Assembly: GCA_036506275.1 (NCBI GenBank)
Contig: DASXSB010000135.1
Coordinates: forward strand, 1-34,155
Length of the DNA stretch: 34,155 nt
Source: DASXSB01 sp036506275
GTDB lineage: Bacteria; Methylomirabilota; Methylomirabilia; Rokubacteriales; CSP1-6
Direction of reading: 5' to 3'
Shown here: piece after piece, positions 25,291 to 31,998 of the stretch
Position numbering within the stretch: position 1 is the stretch's first letter
How the letters are laid out: each line of letters starts with the position of its first letter
Translations under genes and position numbers: made by a program
The notes under the pieces: generated by a model
Databases searched by the model: none
What the model saw: only the letters and a program-made list of their open reading frames with translations
Told to the model about the DNA's origin: nothing

Positions 25291-25318
25291 GTTATACAAT
25301 CCAGGGCGCTATGGACAA
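25291..25318 (-). promoter_or_regulatory. Promoter of the second cyclase gene
   Basis: TTGTCC (25318-25313, four of six matches to -35), a 16-bp spacer and TATAAC (25296-25291, five of six) precede the ATG at 25281 by 9 nt. The -35 box lies inside the first codons of the divergent dioxygenase gene. No Shine-Dalgarno is seen, so the mRNA is probably leaderless. Confidence 0.5.
25295..25300 (+). promoter_or_regulatory. -10 box of the TauD-like dioxygenase, overlapping the opposing -10
   Basis: TACAAT (five of six matches) ends 10 nt before the ATG at 25311. It shares bases 25295-25296 with the minus-strand TATAAC, so RNA polymerase can occupy only one of the two directions at a time. No good -35 box is visible for this direction. 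Confidence 0.45.
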
Positions 25319-26258
25319 GGCGTGGTCGCGACACACGGTGACGCCGGCGTCATGGCTCGTCTCGCTGCCCGACGCGTGCATCGCCGAGCTCGACGACGTG
25401 GTCGCGAAGCTCCGCACGCGCCCGTCGCCGGTGGAACACCTGGCACCGGAGGACTTCTCGCTCGGCGGCTGCGCCGCCGTGATGGCGCAGGTCCGCGACA
25501 AGCTCGAGCACGAGGTCGGTCTCGCCGTGGTGGATCGCTTTCCCGTCGAGCGCTACGAGCTCGACGAGAACCGCGCCCTCGCCTGGCTGCTGGCGCGGAT
25601 GCTCGGCCAGGTGGTCGCGCAGAAGTGGAACGGGGCCCGGATCTACGACGTGAAGGACACGGGCCAGGTGCTCGGCTACGGCGTGCGACGCTCCATCACC
25701 AACCTCGACTTGCCGTTCCACACCGACGGCGGCTGGCTGTGGATGCCGCCCGCCTTCGTCGGCCTCTACTGTCTACAGTCGGGGCAGGAGGGCGGCATCA
25801 GCCGGTTCGTGAGCCTCGTCACCGTCCACGACGAGCTGCGCCGGCGCCATCCCGACCTCCTCGCGCGCCTCTATCGCCCGTTCGCGTGGAACCGGCAGGC
25901 CGAACACGGCGAGGGCGATCCGCCCTTCGCCCGCAAGCCCGTGTTCGAGCACGACGGGCGCGCGCTCATCGGACGGTACTTCGAGGACTACGTCGTGAGC
26001 GGGAGCGAGCTGGCGGGGGAACCGCTCGACGACGAGGGGCGGGCCGCCCTCGCGGCCATGCGCAGCATCGTCAACGATCCCGAGCACTGGGTCGAGTTCC
26101 GCATCGAGACCGGCCAGTTCCAGTACCTCAACAACCGTGAGTTCGCCCACAGCCGGACCGCCTTCACCGACACCGCGGGTGGACCCCAGCGCCACATGGT
26201 GAGGCTCTGGAACCGTGACGAAGGGACGCCGCACCTGGAAGGTCAGCTCTCGACGTAG
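25311..26258 (+). CDS. TauD/TfdA-like Fe(II)/2-oxoglutarate-dependent dioxygenase
   Basis: 315 residues. The 2-His-1-carboxylate iron site is visible as His137 and Asp139 in LPFHTDGGWLW and His280 in NREFAHSRTAF; Arg298 in HMVRLWNRD would bind 2-oxoglutarate. The N-terminal 130 residues form the helical part typical of the TauD/gamma-butyrobetaine hydroxylase fold. It would hydroxylate an unidentified small substrate in the cytoplasm with O2. The ATG follows TACAAT by 10 nt, with no Shine-Dalgarno. It is divergent from the cyclase gene. The last 16 bp overlap the convergent alanine racemase gene. Confidence 0.88.
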   Translation: MDKAWSRHTVTPASWLVSLPDACIAELDDVVAKLRTRPSPVEHLAPEDFSLGGCAAVMAQVRDKLEHEVGLAVVDRFPVERYELDENRALAWLLARMLGQVVAQKWNGARIYDVKDTGQVLGYGVRRSITNLDLPFHTDGGWLWMPPAFVGLYCLQSGQEGGISRFVSLVTVHDELRRRHPDLLARLYRPFAWNRQAEHGEGDPPFARKPVFEHDGRALIGRYFEDYVVSGSELAGEPLDDEGRAALAAMRSIVNDPEHWVEFRIETGQFQYLNNREFAHSRTAFTDTAGGPQRHMVRLWNRDEGTPHLEGQLST

Positions 26259-27382
26259 ACCCGCGGCACGCGCGTGTTGATGTTCGTCAGCACCTCGTAC
26301 GGAATCGTTCCTGCCCACGCCGCCAGGTCTTCGCACGTGATGATCGCATCGCCGTCGGCGCCGAGGAGCACGACCTCGTCGCCGTTGTAGGCGGTGTCCC
26401 CCTCGATGTTGACCATGATCTGATCCATGCAGACGCGTCCGACCACCGGATACGTCTTGCCCCGGATGATGACCTTGGCCACGTTCGAGAGCGCGCGGAA
26501 ATAACCGTCGCCGTACCCCACGGGGACGGTGACCACGCGCACGTTGTGGTCCGACTGCCACGTGGAGCCGTAGCTCACGGGATGGCCGGGGGTGACGACC
26601 TTGAAGTAGACGACGCGCGACTTCCACGACAGCACCGGCTGCACGGCGATCGTGCGCCGCACCTCGGCGGAGGGATAGACGCCGTAGAGGAGGATCCCGG
26701 GCCGCACGAGGTCGAGGTGGCTCTCGCGAAGCTGGAGGATCGCGCCCGAGTTCGCGATGTGACGGACGGGCGCCGCCACGCCGTGCTTGTCGTACCACTG
26801 GAGGACCTCGAGGAAGCGCGCGAGCTGGAGCCGGGCGGACCCGAGATCGGCGGCATCGGCGTTCGCGAAGTGGGAGTAGATGCCTTCCACGACGGAGTGG
26901 CGGCAGTCGGCGGCGCGCTCGAGCAGGCCCTGGGCGCTGTAGTAATGGACGCCGATCCGCTCCATCCCGGTGTCGATCTTCAAGTGGACGCGCGCGGTGA
27001 CGCCCATCTCGCGGGCGGCGTCGTCGATGTGGCGGAGCTTGTCGATGGAAGACGCGGTGAGCGTGAGCCCGTAGCGCAGGAAGAGCGGGATCTGATTGCC
27101 GAGAATCCCGCCCATGACGAGGATCGGCACCGTGATGCCCGCCTCCCGCAGCGCGACCGCTTCTTCCAGGAACGCGACCCCCACCGACGTCGCTCCCAGC
27201 GCCACGAGATGCCGGCCCACCTCCACGAGGCCGTGTCCGTACGCGTTGGCCTTGAGGATGGGCATCACGGCGGCGGGGGCGACCGCGCGCTGGATGGCGC
27301 GGAAGTTCGCGGCGAGTCGCGCGCGGTCGACCTCGACCACCGTCGGCCGCAGGACGCCGATGTCGTCGACGTCGGGTGTCAT
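26243..27382 (-). CDS. alr: Alanine racemase
   Basis: 379 residues, the usual length. It makes D-alanine for peptidoglycan with pyridoxal phosphate. Lys44 in ILKANAYGHG forms the Schiff base. The catalytic Tyr is in PVSYGSTWQ, VPVGYGDGYFRAL binds the cofactor region, and GRVCMDQIMVNI is the family's conserved Cys-Met-Asp motif. ATG 27382 is preferred, with GTG 27385 immediately before it as an alternative. There is no Shine-Dalgarno, but TACACT lies 7 nt upstream. It is monocistronic; its 3' end overlaps the dioxygenase gene by 16 bp. Confidence 0.95.
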   Translation of the reverse strand: MTPDVDDIGVLRPTVVEVDRARLAANFRAIQRAVAPAAVMPILKANAYGHGLVEVGRHLVALGATSVGVAFLEEAVALREAGITVPILVMGGILGNQIPLFLRYGLTLTASSIDKLRHIDDAAREMGVTARVHLKIDTGMERIGVHYYSAQGLLERAADCRHSVVEGIYSHFANADAADLGSARLQLARFLEVLQWYDKHGVAAPVRHIANSGAILQLRESHLDLVRPGILLYGVYPSAEVRRTIAVQPVLSWKSRVVYFKVVTPGHPVSYGSTWQSDHNVRVVTVPVGYGDGYFRALSNVAKVIIRGKTYPVVGRVCMDQIMVNIEGDTAYNGDEVVLLGADGDAIITCEDLAAWAGTIPYEVLTNINTRVPRVYVES

Positions 27383-27389
27383 CACTTCG

Positions 27390-27395
27390 AGTGTA
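27390..27395 (-). promoter_or_regulatory. -10-like box of the alanine racemase gene
   Basis: TACACT on the minus strand ends 7 nt before ATG 27382, the same hexamer and spacing as at the luciferase-like gene at 11436. This predicts a leaderless alr mRNA. No -35 consensus is evident. Confidence 0.45.
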
Positions 27396-27410
27396 GCGGA
27401 CGGGGGGTGC

Positions 27411-27421
27411 TAGCATACGAT
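27411..27421 (+). promoter_or_regulatory. -10-like region of the S1-domain gene
   Basis: Overlapping TAGCAT and TACGAT hexamers stand upstream of a short leader that contains GGAGGG (27433-27438), 4 nt before ATG 27443. Unlike the divergent alr gene, this gene has a conventional Shine-Dalgarno. Confidence 0.35.
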
Positions 27422-27442
27422 TTCACGGAGACGGAGGGTGTG

Positions 27443-28579
27443 ATGGAAGAGGATTTTGCCGCGCTGTTCGCCCGCGAGGAGGCGAGACGCGCGCTCGAGA
27501 TCGGACAGGTCGTGAAGGGCCGCGTCATCCAGATCACGGCCGAGCACGTCTTCGTCGATGTGGGTGGCAAGGGCGAGGCGTGGATCGATCGCGCCGAGCT
27601 CGCCGACGAGGACGGCCGCTTGCGCATCGTCGTGGGAGACCACGTGGAGGCGACGGTGGTGGCGACCGGTGACGAGATCCGTCTCTCGCACCGGCTCCGG
27701 CAGGGCGCGCAGGCGCGGCAAGCGCTGGCGGTGGCCGCTGACACCGGCGTGCCTGTGGAGGGCAAGGTGGCGGCGGTGGTGAAGGGCGGTTACGAGGTCA
27801 CGGTGGGCGGGCTGCGCGCCTTCTGCCCGTTCTCGCAGATGGAGCTTCGACGGGTGGACGCCGCCGAAGAGTACGTCGGCCGCGTCCTCGAGTTCCGCAT
27901 CACCAAGTTCGCCGAAAACGGCCGCAACATCGTCCTTTCTCGCCGCCAGCTGCTCGAGGAAGAGGCGGCCCGGGCGGCCGAGGCCGTCCGGAAAAAGGCG
28001 GTGGCGGGGGCCGTCCTGCCGGGCACGGTGGCGACGCTCGCCGACTTCGGCGCGTTCGTCGACCTCGGCGGCCTGCAAGGCCTTGTCCCCGTCTCCGAGA
28101 TCTCGCACGCGCGCGTGACCCGCCCCGCCGATCGCCTGCGCGTCGGGGACCGCGTCACCGTGAAGGTGCTGAAGGTCGATGACGAGAAAGGCCGGATCAC
28201 GCTCAGCCTGAAAGCGCTCGAGGGCGACCCGTGGACGGCGGTGCCGGGAAAGCTTCGCGAACGGCAGATCGTGCGCGGTCGCGCCGTGCGCGCCACGGAG
28301 TTCGGCCTCTTCGTCGAGTTGCTGCCGGGCGTGGACGGGCTGCTGCACGTGAGCGAGATCCCTCGCGACCGGCAGGCGGCCCTGCGGGAAGCGGTCGCGA
28401 GCGGCGCCGAGGTGACGGTGATGCTCGTCAGCGTCGATACCGCGAAGCGGCGCATCGCGCTCGCCCTCGCGCCCGAGGAGGATGCGGAGACCGAGGCCTA
28501 TCTACGCGACAGTAAGGCGCGCGGCGGCTTCGGGCTCACGCTCGGCGAGAAGCTGAAGCAGGCGCGCGAACGCGGCTGA
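27443..28579 (+). CDS. S1 RNA-binding protein with four S1 domains (ribosomal protein S1-like)
   Basis: 378 residues with four OB-fold S1 repeats at about 20-83, 103-168, 190-257 and 276-341. The third (LPGTVATLADFGAFVDLGGLQ, GLVPVSEISHARV) and fourth (GLFVELLPGVDGLLHVSEI) have the most canonical RNA-binding loops, and a charged helix (170-188) separates the pairs. Bacterial S1 proteins bind mRNA on the 30S subunit. A four-repeat form lacking the first two repeats of the six-repeat E. coli protein could be a ribosomal S1, or a paralogue acting in translation or RNA turnover. It is monocistronic with a good Shine-Dalgarno. Its 3' end overlaps the convergent gene by 44 bp. In this context, leaderless mRNAs and S1 dependence are worth comparing. 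Confidence 0.88.
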   Translation: MEEDFAALFAREEARRALEIGQVVKGRVIQITAEHVFVDVGGKGEAWIDRAELADEDGRLRIVVGDHVEATVVATGDEIRLSHRLRQGAQARQALAVAADTGVPVEGKVAAVVKGGYEVTVGGLRAFCPFSQMELRRVDAAEEYVGRVLEFRITKFAENGRNIVLSRRQLLEEEAARAAEAVRKKAVAGAVLPGTVATLADFGAFVDLGGLQGLVPVSEISHARVTRPADRLRVGDRVTVKVLKVDDEKGRITLSLKALEGDPWTAVPGKLRERQIVRGRAVRATEFGLFVELLPGVDGLLHVSEIPRDRQAALREAVASGAEVTVMLVSVDTAKRRIALALAPEEDAETEAYLRDSKARGGFGLTLGEKLKQARERG

Positions 28580-29618
28580 TCAGGCGGCGGGTCGGTCGGG
28601 TGCCGTCGCCGAACGTCGGCTGCCACGACGAGTGCTTGCCGGCGCCGCCCACCACGATCACGCTGATGTCGTCGGCGGCGCGCACGATCGGCAGCATCGT
28701 GTCGGGCGCGTCCACGGCGTGCCGCCGCTCGACCTGATAGCGCTGGTACTCCGTGCCCAGGCGCGCGAACGGAAATCGCGCGTGCTCGAAGAGGAAGTCC
28801 TTCACCTGGCGCTTGCCGAAGCCGTCGCGCGCGATGGTGGCGGCGTGCTCGGGCCCGAGCGAGAGAAGCGGCCAGCCCGCGCCGAGCAGATTATTGCTGC
28901 CGGCCTGGCCCATGGCGCCCGCCACCGTCCGCAGCACGCCCACACCGGTGTTGCTGTAGTGGTCCTGGATGTTGTGCGGCGCCTCGCATCCGAACGCGGT
29001 CACGACGCTGACGTCGGGGGCGAACCCCGCCTCCACGTGCAACGGCTCCCACGGATTCTCCGCCTCGTTCTCGGCGACGCAGTAGGCGAGTTTCGCCGGG
29101 CTGCCCTGGGTGGCGCGGTCGCCGGTACCGGGCAGCCCGCCGCCGACGTTCATGAGCACGAGCCTCACCGCGCGCCCGATCGTCACGTTTGCGCGCGTAC
29201 CCTGCCCGAACGCGTTGTAGCCGGCGTTGAGCCCGATCTCGCGCGCGATCGGCCCGTTCACGACCAGCAACGGCGCCACCGGATGCGTGGTCGCCTGCAC
29301 GGAATCGAGATTGAAGAGCGGATCGGCGAGCGCCTCGATGCCGGCCAGGATCACCGGAAAGTACTCGGGGCGGCACCCCGCCATGACGGCGTTGATGGCG
29401 ATGCGCTCGACGGTGGCCTCGCCCTGCCGCGGCGGCAGGACGCCGATCACCTCGCGCGGATCGCGCTCTGTGAACTGGAGACACGCGCGGACCGCGGGCT
29501 CCGTCGGGGGGACGATGGGAAGGCCGTCGGTCCAGCCGCGCTCCTGGTAGAGCGCGTCCACCTCCTCGTAGGCGCCGGAGAAGACAAAGGTGGCGGCGGC
29601 GGGACCGACGGCGGTCAC
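28536..29618 (-). CDS. Partner protein of the UGSC selenoprotein (DGLPIVPPTE protein), function unknown
   Basis: 360 residues with no catalytic family that I can name. It has the N-terminal YQERGWTDGLPIVPPTE block, conserved-looking NAVMAGCRPEYFPVILAGIEAL with a single Cys, PLLVVNGPIAREIGLN, a glycine-rich RLVLMNVGGGLPGTGD, and a C-terminal GGAGKHSSWQPTFG. Proteins of this kind occur next to UGSC-family genes in other bacteria (recollection, not tested here). The ATG overlaps the selenoprotein stop by 4 nt (ATGA), so the pair is translationally coupled and is likely to form a complex or act in sequence. The Cys may be the redox partner of the selenocysteine; that is inference. Its 3' end overlaps the S1 gene by 44 bp. 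Confidence 0.8.
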   Translation of the reverse strand: MTAVGPAAATFVFSGAYEEVDALYQERGWTDGLPIVPPTEPAVRACLQFTERDPREVIGVLPPRQGEATVERIAINAVMAGCRPEYFPVILAGIEALADPLFNLDSVQATTHPVAPLLVVNGPIAREIGLNAGYNAFGQGTRANVTIGRAVRLVLMNVGGGLPGTGDRATQGSPAKLAYCVAENEAENPWEPLHVEAGFAPDVSVVTAFGCEAPHNIQDHYSNTGVGVLRTVAGAMGQAGSNNLLGAGWPLLSLGPEHAATIARDGFGKRQVKDFLFEHARFPFARLGTEYQRYQVERRHAVDAPDTMLPIVRAADDISVIVVGGAGKHSSWQPTFGDGTRPTRRLISRVRAPASASRRA

Positions 29619-30142
29619 GCCCGCGTCACCGCTTTCAGCACGGACTCGAGGGCGAGGTCGGCCTTGCGCACCACTTCTTCCTCACGGATGCCGCCGAGCG
29701 GGTGCGGGACGAGCGCGAGCGGCAGCGTCTCGAGACCGCGGTTCTTCGCCTCCAGCCGCGCCAGCGTCTCGAACTCGAACGTCCCCATCACCGCGGTGGG
29801 AACGCCGCGCTGCTCCAGCATGATTGCGCCGTGGATACTCCACGACGTGCACGACCCTCAATCCGCGCTGCCCACGAGCGCGAAGTCGCACTCGGAGAGC
29901 GCGGCCAGGATCTCCGGCGCGGGCGGGCCCGCCACCGGCTTATTGCGCTTGACGACCTCGGTCACGCCGTAGCGCTCCTGGAGGATCTTCGTCACCGCCA
30001 GCATGAGCGTGCCCGCGTTGGCCTTGCCGTTGTCGAGGATGCCGGCGCGCTTGCCGGCGAGACTGGAAAGCCGCGGCGCGAGCGCGGCGGCGACGGCGCG
30101 CGGCTCCGCCGTCGGATCGTAGAGGCGAATTCCGTCAGGCAT
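29615..30142 (-). CDS. UGSC-family selenoprotein, in-frame TGA read as selenocysteine
   Basis: 175 residues when the TGA at 29860-29858 is read as Sec95. Upstream (94 residues): RLYDPTAEPR, LAGKRAGILDNGKANAG, a VKRNKPVAGPPAPE loop and CDFALVGSAD. Then U-G-S-C-T-S-W-S-I-H-G-A and MLEQRGVPTAVMGTFEF with a helical C-terminus. Both halves match one fold without gap and the motif DUGSC is that of the UGSC family first seen in marine metagenomes, where Cys homologues have CGSC. A hairpin just downstream of the UGA fits a bacterial SECIS. Start ATG 30142 has AAGGAG 7 nt upstream. It lies 27 nt after an amidohydrolase and overlaps the partner gene (ATGA). Expected role: a thiol/selenol redox or lyase reaction, biochemically uncharacterised. 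Ordinary gene callers will split it into two ORFs (30142-29858 and 29821-29615). Confidence 0.9.
29827..29847 (-). promoter_or_regulatory. Putative bacterial SECIS hairpin
   Basis: On the minus strand, CGTCGTGG (29847-29840) pairs with CCACGGCG (29834-29827) in eight pairs, one of them G-U, around the loop AGTAT. The loop begins 19 nt after the UGA (18 nt lie between) and has G in its second position, both matching the published bacterial SECIS consensus (G in the first two loop bases, about 16-37 nt spacing). It would bind SelB and direct selenocysteine insertion. Two more pairs are possible outward across a 2-nt bulge. Confidence 0.75.
29858..29860 (-). other. Selenocysteine codon (UGA) of the UGSC selenoprotein
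   Basis: The TGA lies in frame between GAT (Asp) and GGG TCG TGC (Gly-Ser-Cys), so the protein reads D-U-G-S-C. Recoding rather than nonsense mutation is supported by the intact downstream frame, the family motif exactly at this codon, and the downstream hairpin. Confidence 0.85.
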
Positions 30143-30169
30143 CGATGGTCTCCTTCCGTCGCGAGCGTA

Positions 30170-31621
30170 TCACCGCGCTCGGTGCAGGGGAAACGCGGGC
30201 GGCATGATGCGATCGACGTCGGCGCCGTCCCAGCGCCACGCCGGGACCGCCCGCCAGTAGCCACGCGTCGCCTCCCGCGCCTTGGCCAGCACCTGGTCCT
30301 CGTCGACGCGCGCGAGGCGTCCGTTCTCCACGAGCACCTTGCCGTCCACGATCACGGTGGAGACGTCGCGGCCGCTGCCGGCGTCGACGAGCGCCTTGAT
30401 GGGATCGTTCACGACGCCCACGCCCAGGCGATCGAGATCGATGAGCAAGATGTCGGCCTTGGCGCCGGGCGCGAGGCGGCCCAGGTCGTCGCGGCCGAGG
30501 AACCGGCATCCGCCGAGCGTGGCCGCGTTGAAGACGTCGCGCGGCTGGCCTGCCTGGTAGTTGCCGTCGGCGACCTTGGCCAGGATGGAGGCCCAGCGCA
30601 GCTCCGAGACGATGTCCATCGGGTAGGTGTCGGTGCCGATGGCGAGGGTGACGCCGGCGTCGAGGCAGCGCTGGAACGAGTGGAGGGTCATCGCCATCTT
30701 CGCGTACTTGTACGGGCAATGGCCGATGGTGGCGCCGGTCTCGGCGAGCACGCGCACGTCGTCCCCGAAGGGATAGTGTGTCCACGGATGGGCGGTCGTG
30801 AAGACGGCGTGGCCGAGCAGCGTGCGCTCGTCGAGGAAGCCGATGTCGCCGAGGTACCGGATGGGCGTGCGGCGATGTTCATCCATGATGCGCTGGAACT
30901 CGACGAGGTTGCCGCCGGCGTGGGTATGGATGGGGACGTCGAGCTCGCGGGCGGCGTCCTTCCCCGCGCGCAGCAACGGCTCGCTGCACGTCTCCACCTG
31001 GGCCGGGTTGAACATGCCGCGCAGCCGCCCCTGCGCGCTGCCGTCGTAGCTCTTCACGAACCCGATCGCTTCCTTCAAGCGCTCGCGGCCGATGGCGGTG
31101 TCCTCGTCGTAGGTGAGCCGGCCCTGCGCGTCCATGTACGTGTCGCGATCACGGAAGGCGGGGCCGGCGTAGACGCGCACCCCGAGCTCGTCGACCAGCC
31201 GCGCGTAGCCGTCCCAGTCCCCACGGAGCCCGCCGACGTCGATGACGGTGGTGGTGCCGTTCCGGAGCGCGTGCAGGAAGACGAACGCACGAAGCGCGGC
31301 CACCGCCTCCGGCGGCGGCGGCGCCATCTTGCCCTTCAAGGGCGCCGCGAAGCTCATGTAGTTGGCGGTGCGGTAGTCGTTCTTCGCCATGTCGAGGAGG
31401 AGGTAGTCGCCGCCGCTCCCCGCCGTGTGCACGTGCGTGTTGATGAATCCCGGCGAGACGAGCTTTCCGCGCGCCGCGATGCGCGTGTCGGCGCCGCCCT
31501 TGTAAGGGGCGCCGGCGTGGACGATGCGATCGTCCTCGAACACCACGCTGCCGCCTTCGTGGACCTCGTGGGTGGTGCCGTTGAACGCGACGACCCAGCC
31601 CCCTTCGACGTGCGTCTTCAT
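30170..31621 (-). CDS. Amidohydrolase-superfamily metal-dependent hydrolase (ATZ/TRZ-like)
   Basis: 483 residues, within the range of cytosine-deaminase/chlorohydrolase-type amidohydrolases. Metal ligands are His63 and His65 (FINTHVHTAG), a His of IHTHAGGN (232/234), His271 (LLGHAVF) and Asp331 (IGTDTYP). The Glu that usually follows the third His (HxAE) is missing here, which argues for a substrate other than triazines or cytosine. It would hydrolyse or deaminate a cyclic or aromatic nitrogen compound in the cytoplasm. Start ATG 31621 has GGGAGG 7 nt upstream. The selenoprotein gene follows after 27 nt, so the three minus-strand genes look like one operon, tying the UGSC pair to breakdown of a specific small molecule. 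Confidence 0.88.
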   Translation of the reverse strand: MKTHVEGGWVVAFNGTTHEVHEGGSVVFEDDRIVHAGAPYKGGADTRIAARGKLVSPGFINTHVHTAGSGGDYLLLDMAKNDYRTANYMSFAAPLKGKMAPPPPEAVAALRAFVFLHALRNGTTTVIDVGGLRGDWDGYARLVDELGVRVYAGPAFRDRDTYMDAQGRLTYDEDTAIGRERLKEAIGFVKSYDGSAQGRLRGMFNPAQVETCSEPLLRAGKDAARELDVPIHTHAGGNLVEFQRIMDEHRRTPIRYLGDIGFLDERTLLGHAVFTTAHPWTHYPFGDDVRVLAETGATIGHCPYKYAKMAMTLHSFQRCLDAGVTLAIGTDTYPMDIVSELRWASILAKVADGNYQAGQPRDVFNAATLGGCRFLGRDDLGRLAPGAKADILLIDLDRLGVGVVNDPIKALVDAGSGRDVSTVIVDGKVLVENGRLARVDEDQVLAKAREATRGYWRAVPAWRWDGADVDRIMPPAFPLHRAR

Positions 31622-31642
31622 GGCTTCGCCTCCCGTCCGCGC

Positions 31643-31652
31643 ATACTACACT
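31643..31652. promoter_or_regulatory. Overlapping divergent -10-like boxes between amidohydrolase operon and ABM gene
   Basis: On the plus strand TACACT (31647-31652) precedes the ABM gene; on the minus strand TAGTAT (31648-31643) precedes the amidohydrolase-selenoprotein operon. They share two bases, so initiation in the two directions is probably mutually exclusive. Both genes have conventional Shine-Dalgarno sites in short leaders (GGGAGGT for the ABM gene and GGGAGG for the amidohydrolase). Confidence 0.4.
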
Positions 31653-31680
31653 GAGGCACCACGACCAGGGAGGTCAGCCG

Positions 31681-31998
31681 ATGCTCGCACTGTGGGTGAA
31701 GGTACGCGTGAAGCCGGACGGGCGTGAGCGGTTCTTGAAGGCCATCGAGCACGACGCGCTCGCCTCCGAGCGCGACGAGCCTGGCTGCCACCGTTTCAAC
31801 GTGCTCCAGGACACGACCGATCCCAGCACGTATTTCTTCTACGAGGTCTACGAGGACGAGGCCGCCATCGAAAAGCACCGCGCCATGCCCCACTACGCCA
31901 CCTGGCGCGCCGCCGCCGACACCCTCGACGGTCAACCCCAGGTCACCCGCTGCACCACGGTCTTCCCGAGCGCCGGAAGCTACTGGAAGAAGCGCTGA
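31681..31998 (+). CDS. Antibiotic biosynthesis monooxygenase (ABM) domain protein, YgiN-like
   Basis: 105 residues, a single ferredoxin-like ABM domain. It has LALWVKVRVKPDGRERFLKAI, the EPGCHRFNVLQD strand, FFYEVYEDEAAIEKH, and the His-rich RAMPHYATW typical of cofactor-free quinol monooxygenases. These dimeric enzymes oxidise quinols or polyketide phenols without metal or flavin; many members are of unknown function. The Shine-Dalgarno GGGAGGT (31668-31674) is 6 nt before the ATG. The gene ends exactly where the convergent hydrolase gene begins to be read (stops abut at 31998/31999). It is divergent from the selenoprotein operon. Confidence 0.88.
   Translation: MLALWVKVRVKPDGRERFLKAIEHDALASERDEPGCHRFNVLQDTTDPSTYFFYEVYEDEAAIEKHRAMPHYATWRAAADTLDGQPQVTRCTTVFPSAGSYWKKR

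Noticed and set aside
29615..30142. Pseudogene reading: a nonsense mutation splits a hypothetical protein in two.
   Set aside because: The downstream frame is intact for 80 codons, the break falls exactly in the UGSC motif, a SECIS-like hairpin follows, and start and stop are coupled to neighbours. Selenocysteine recoding explains all of this.
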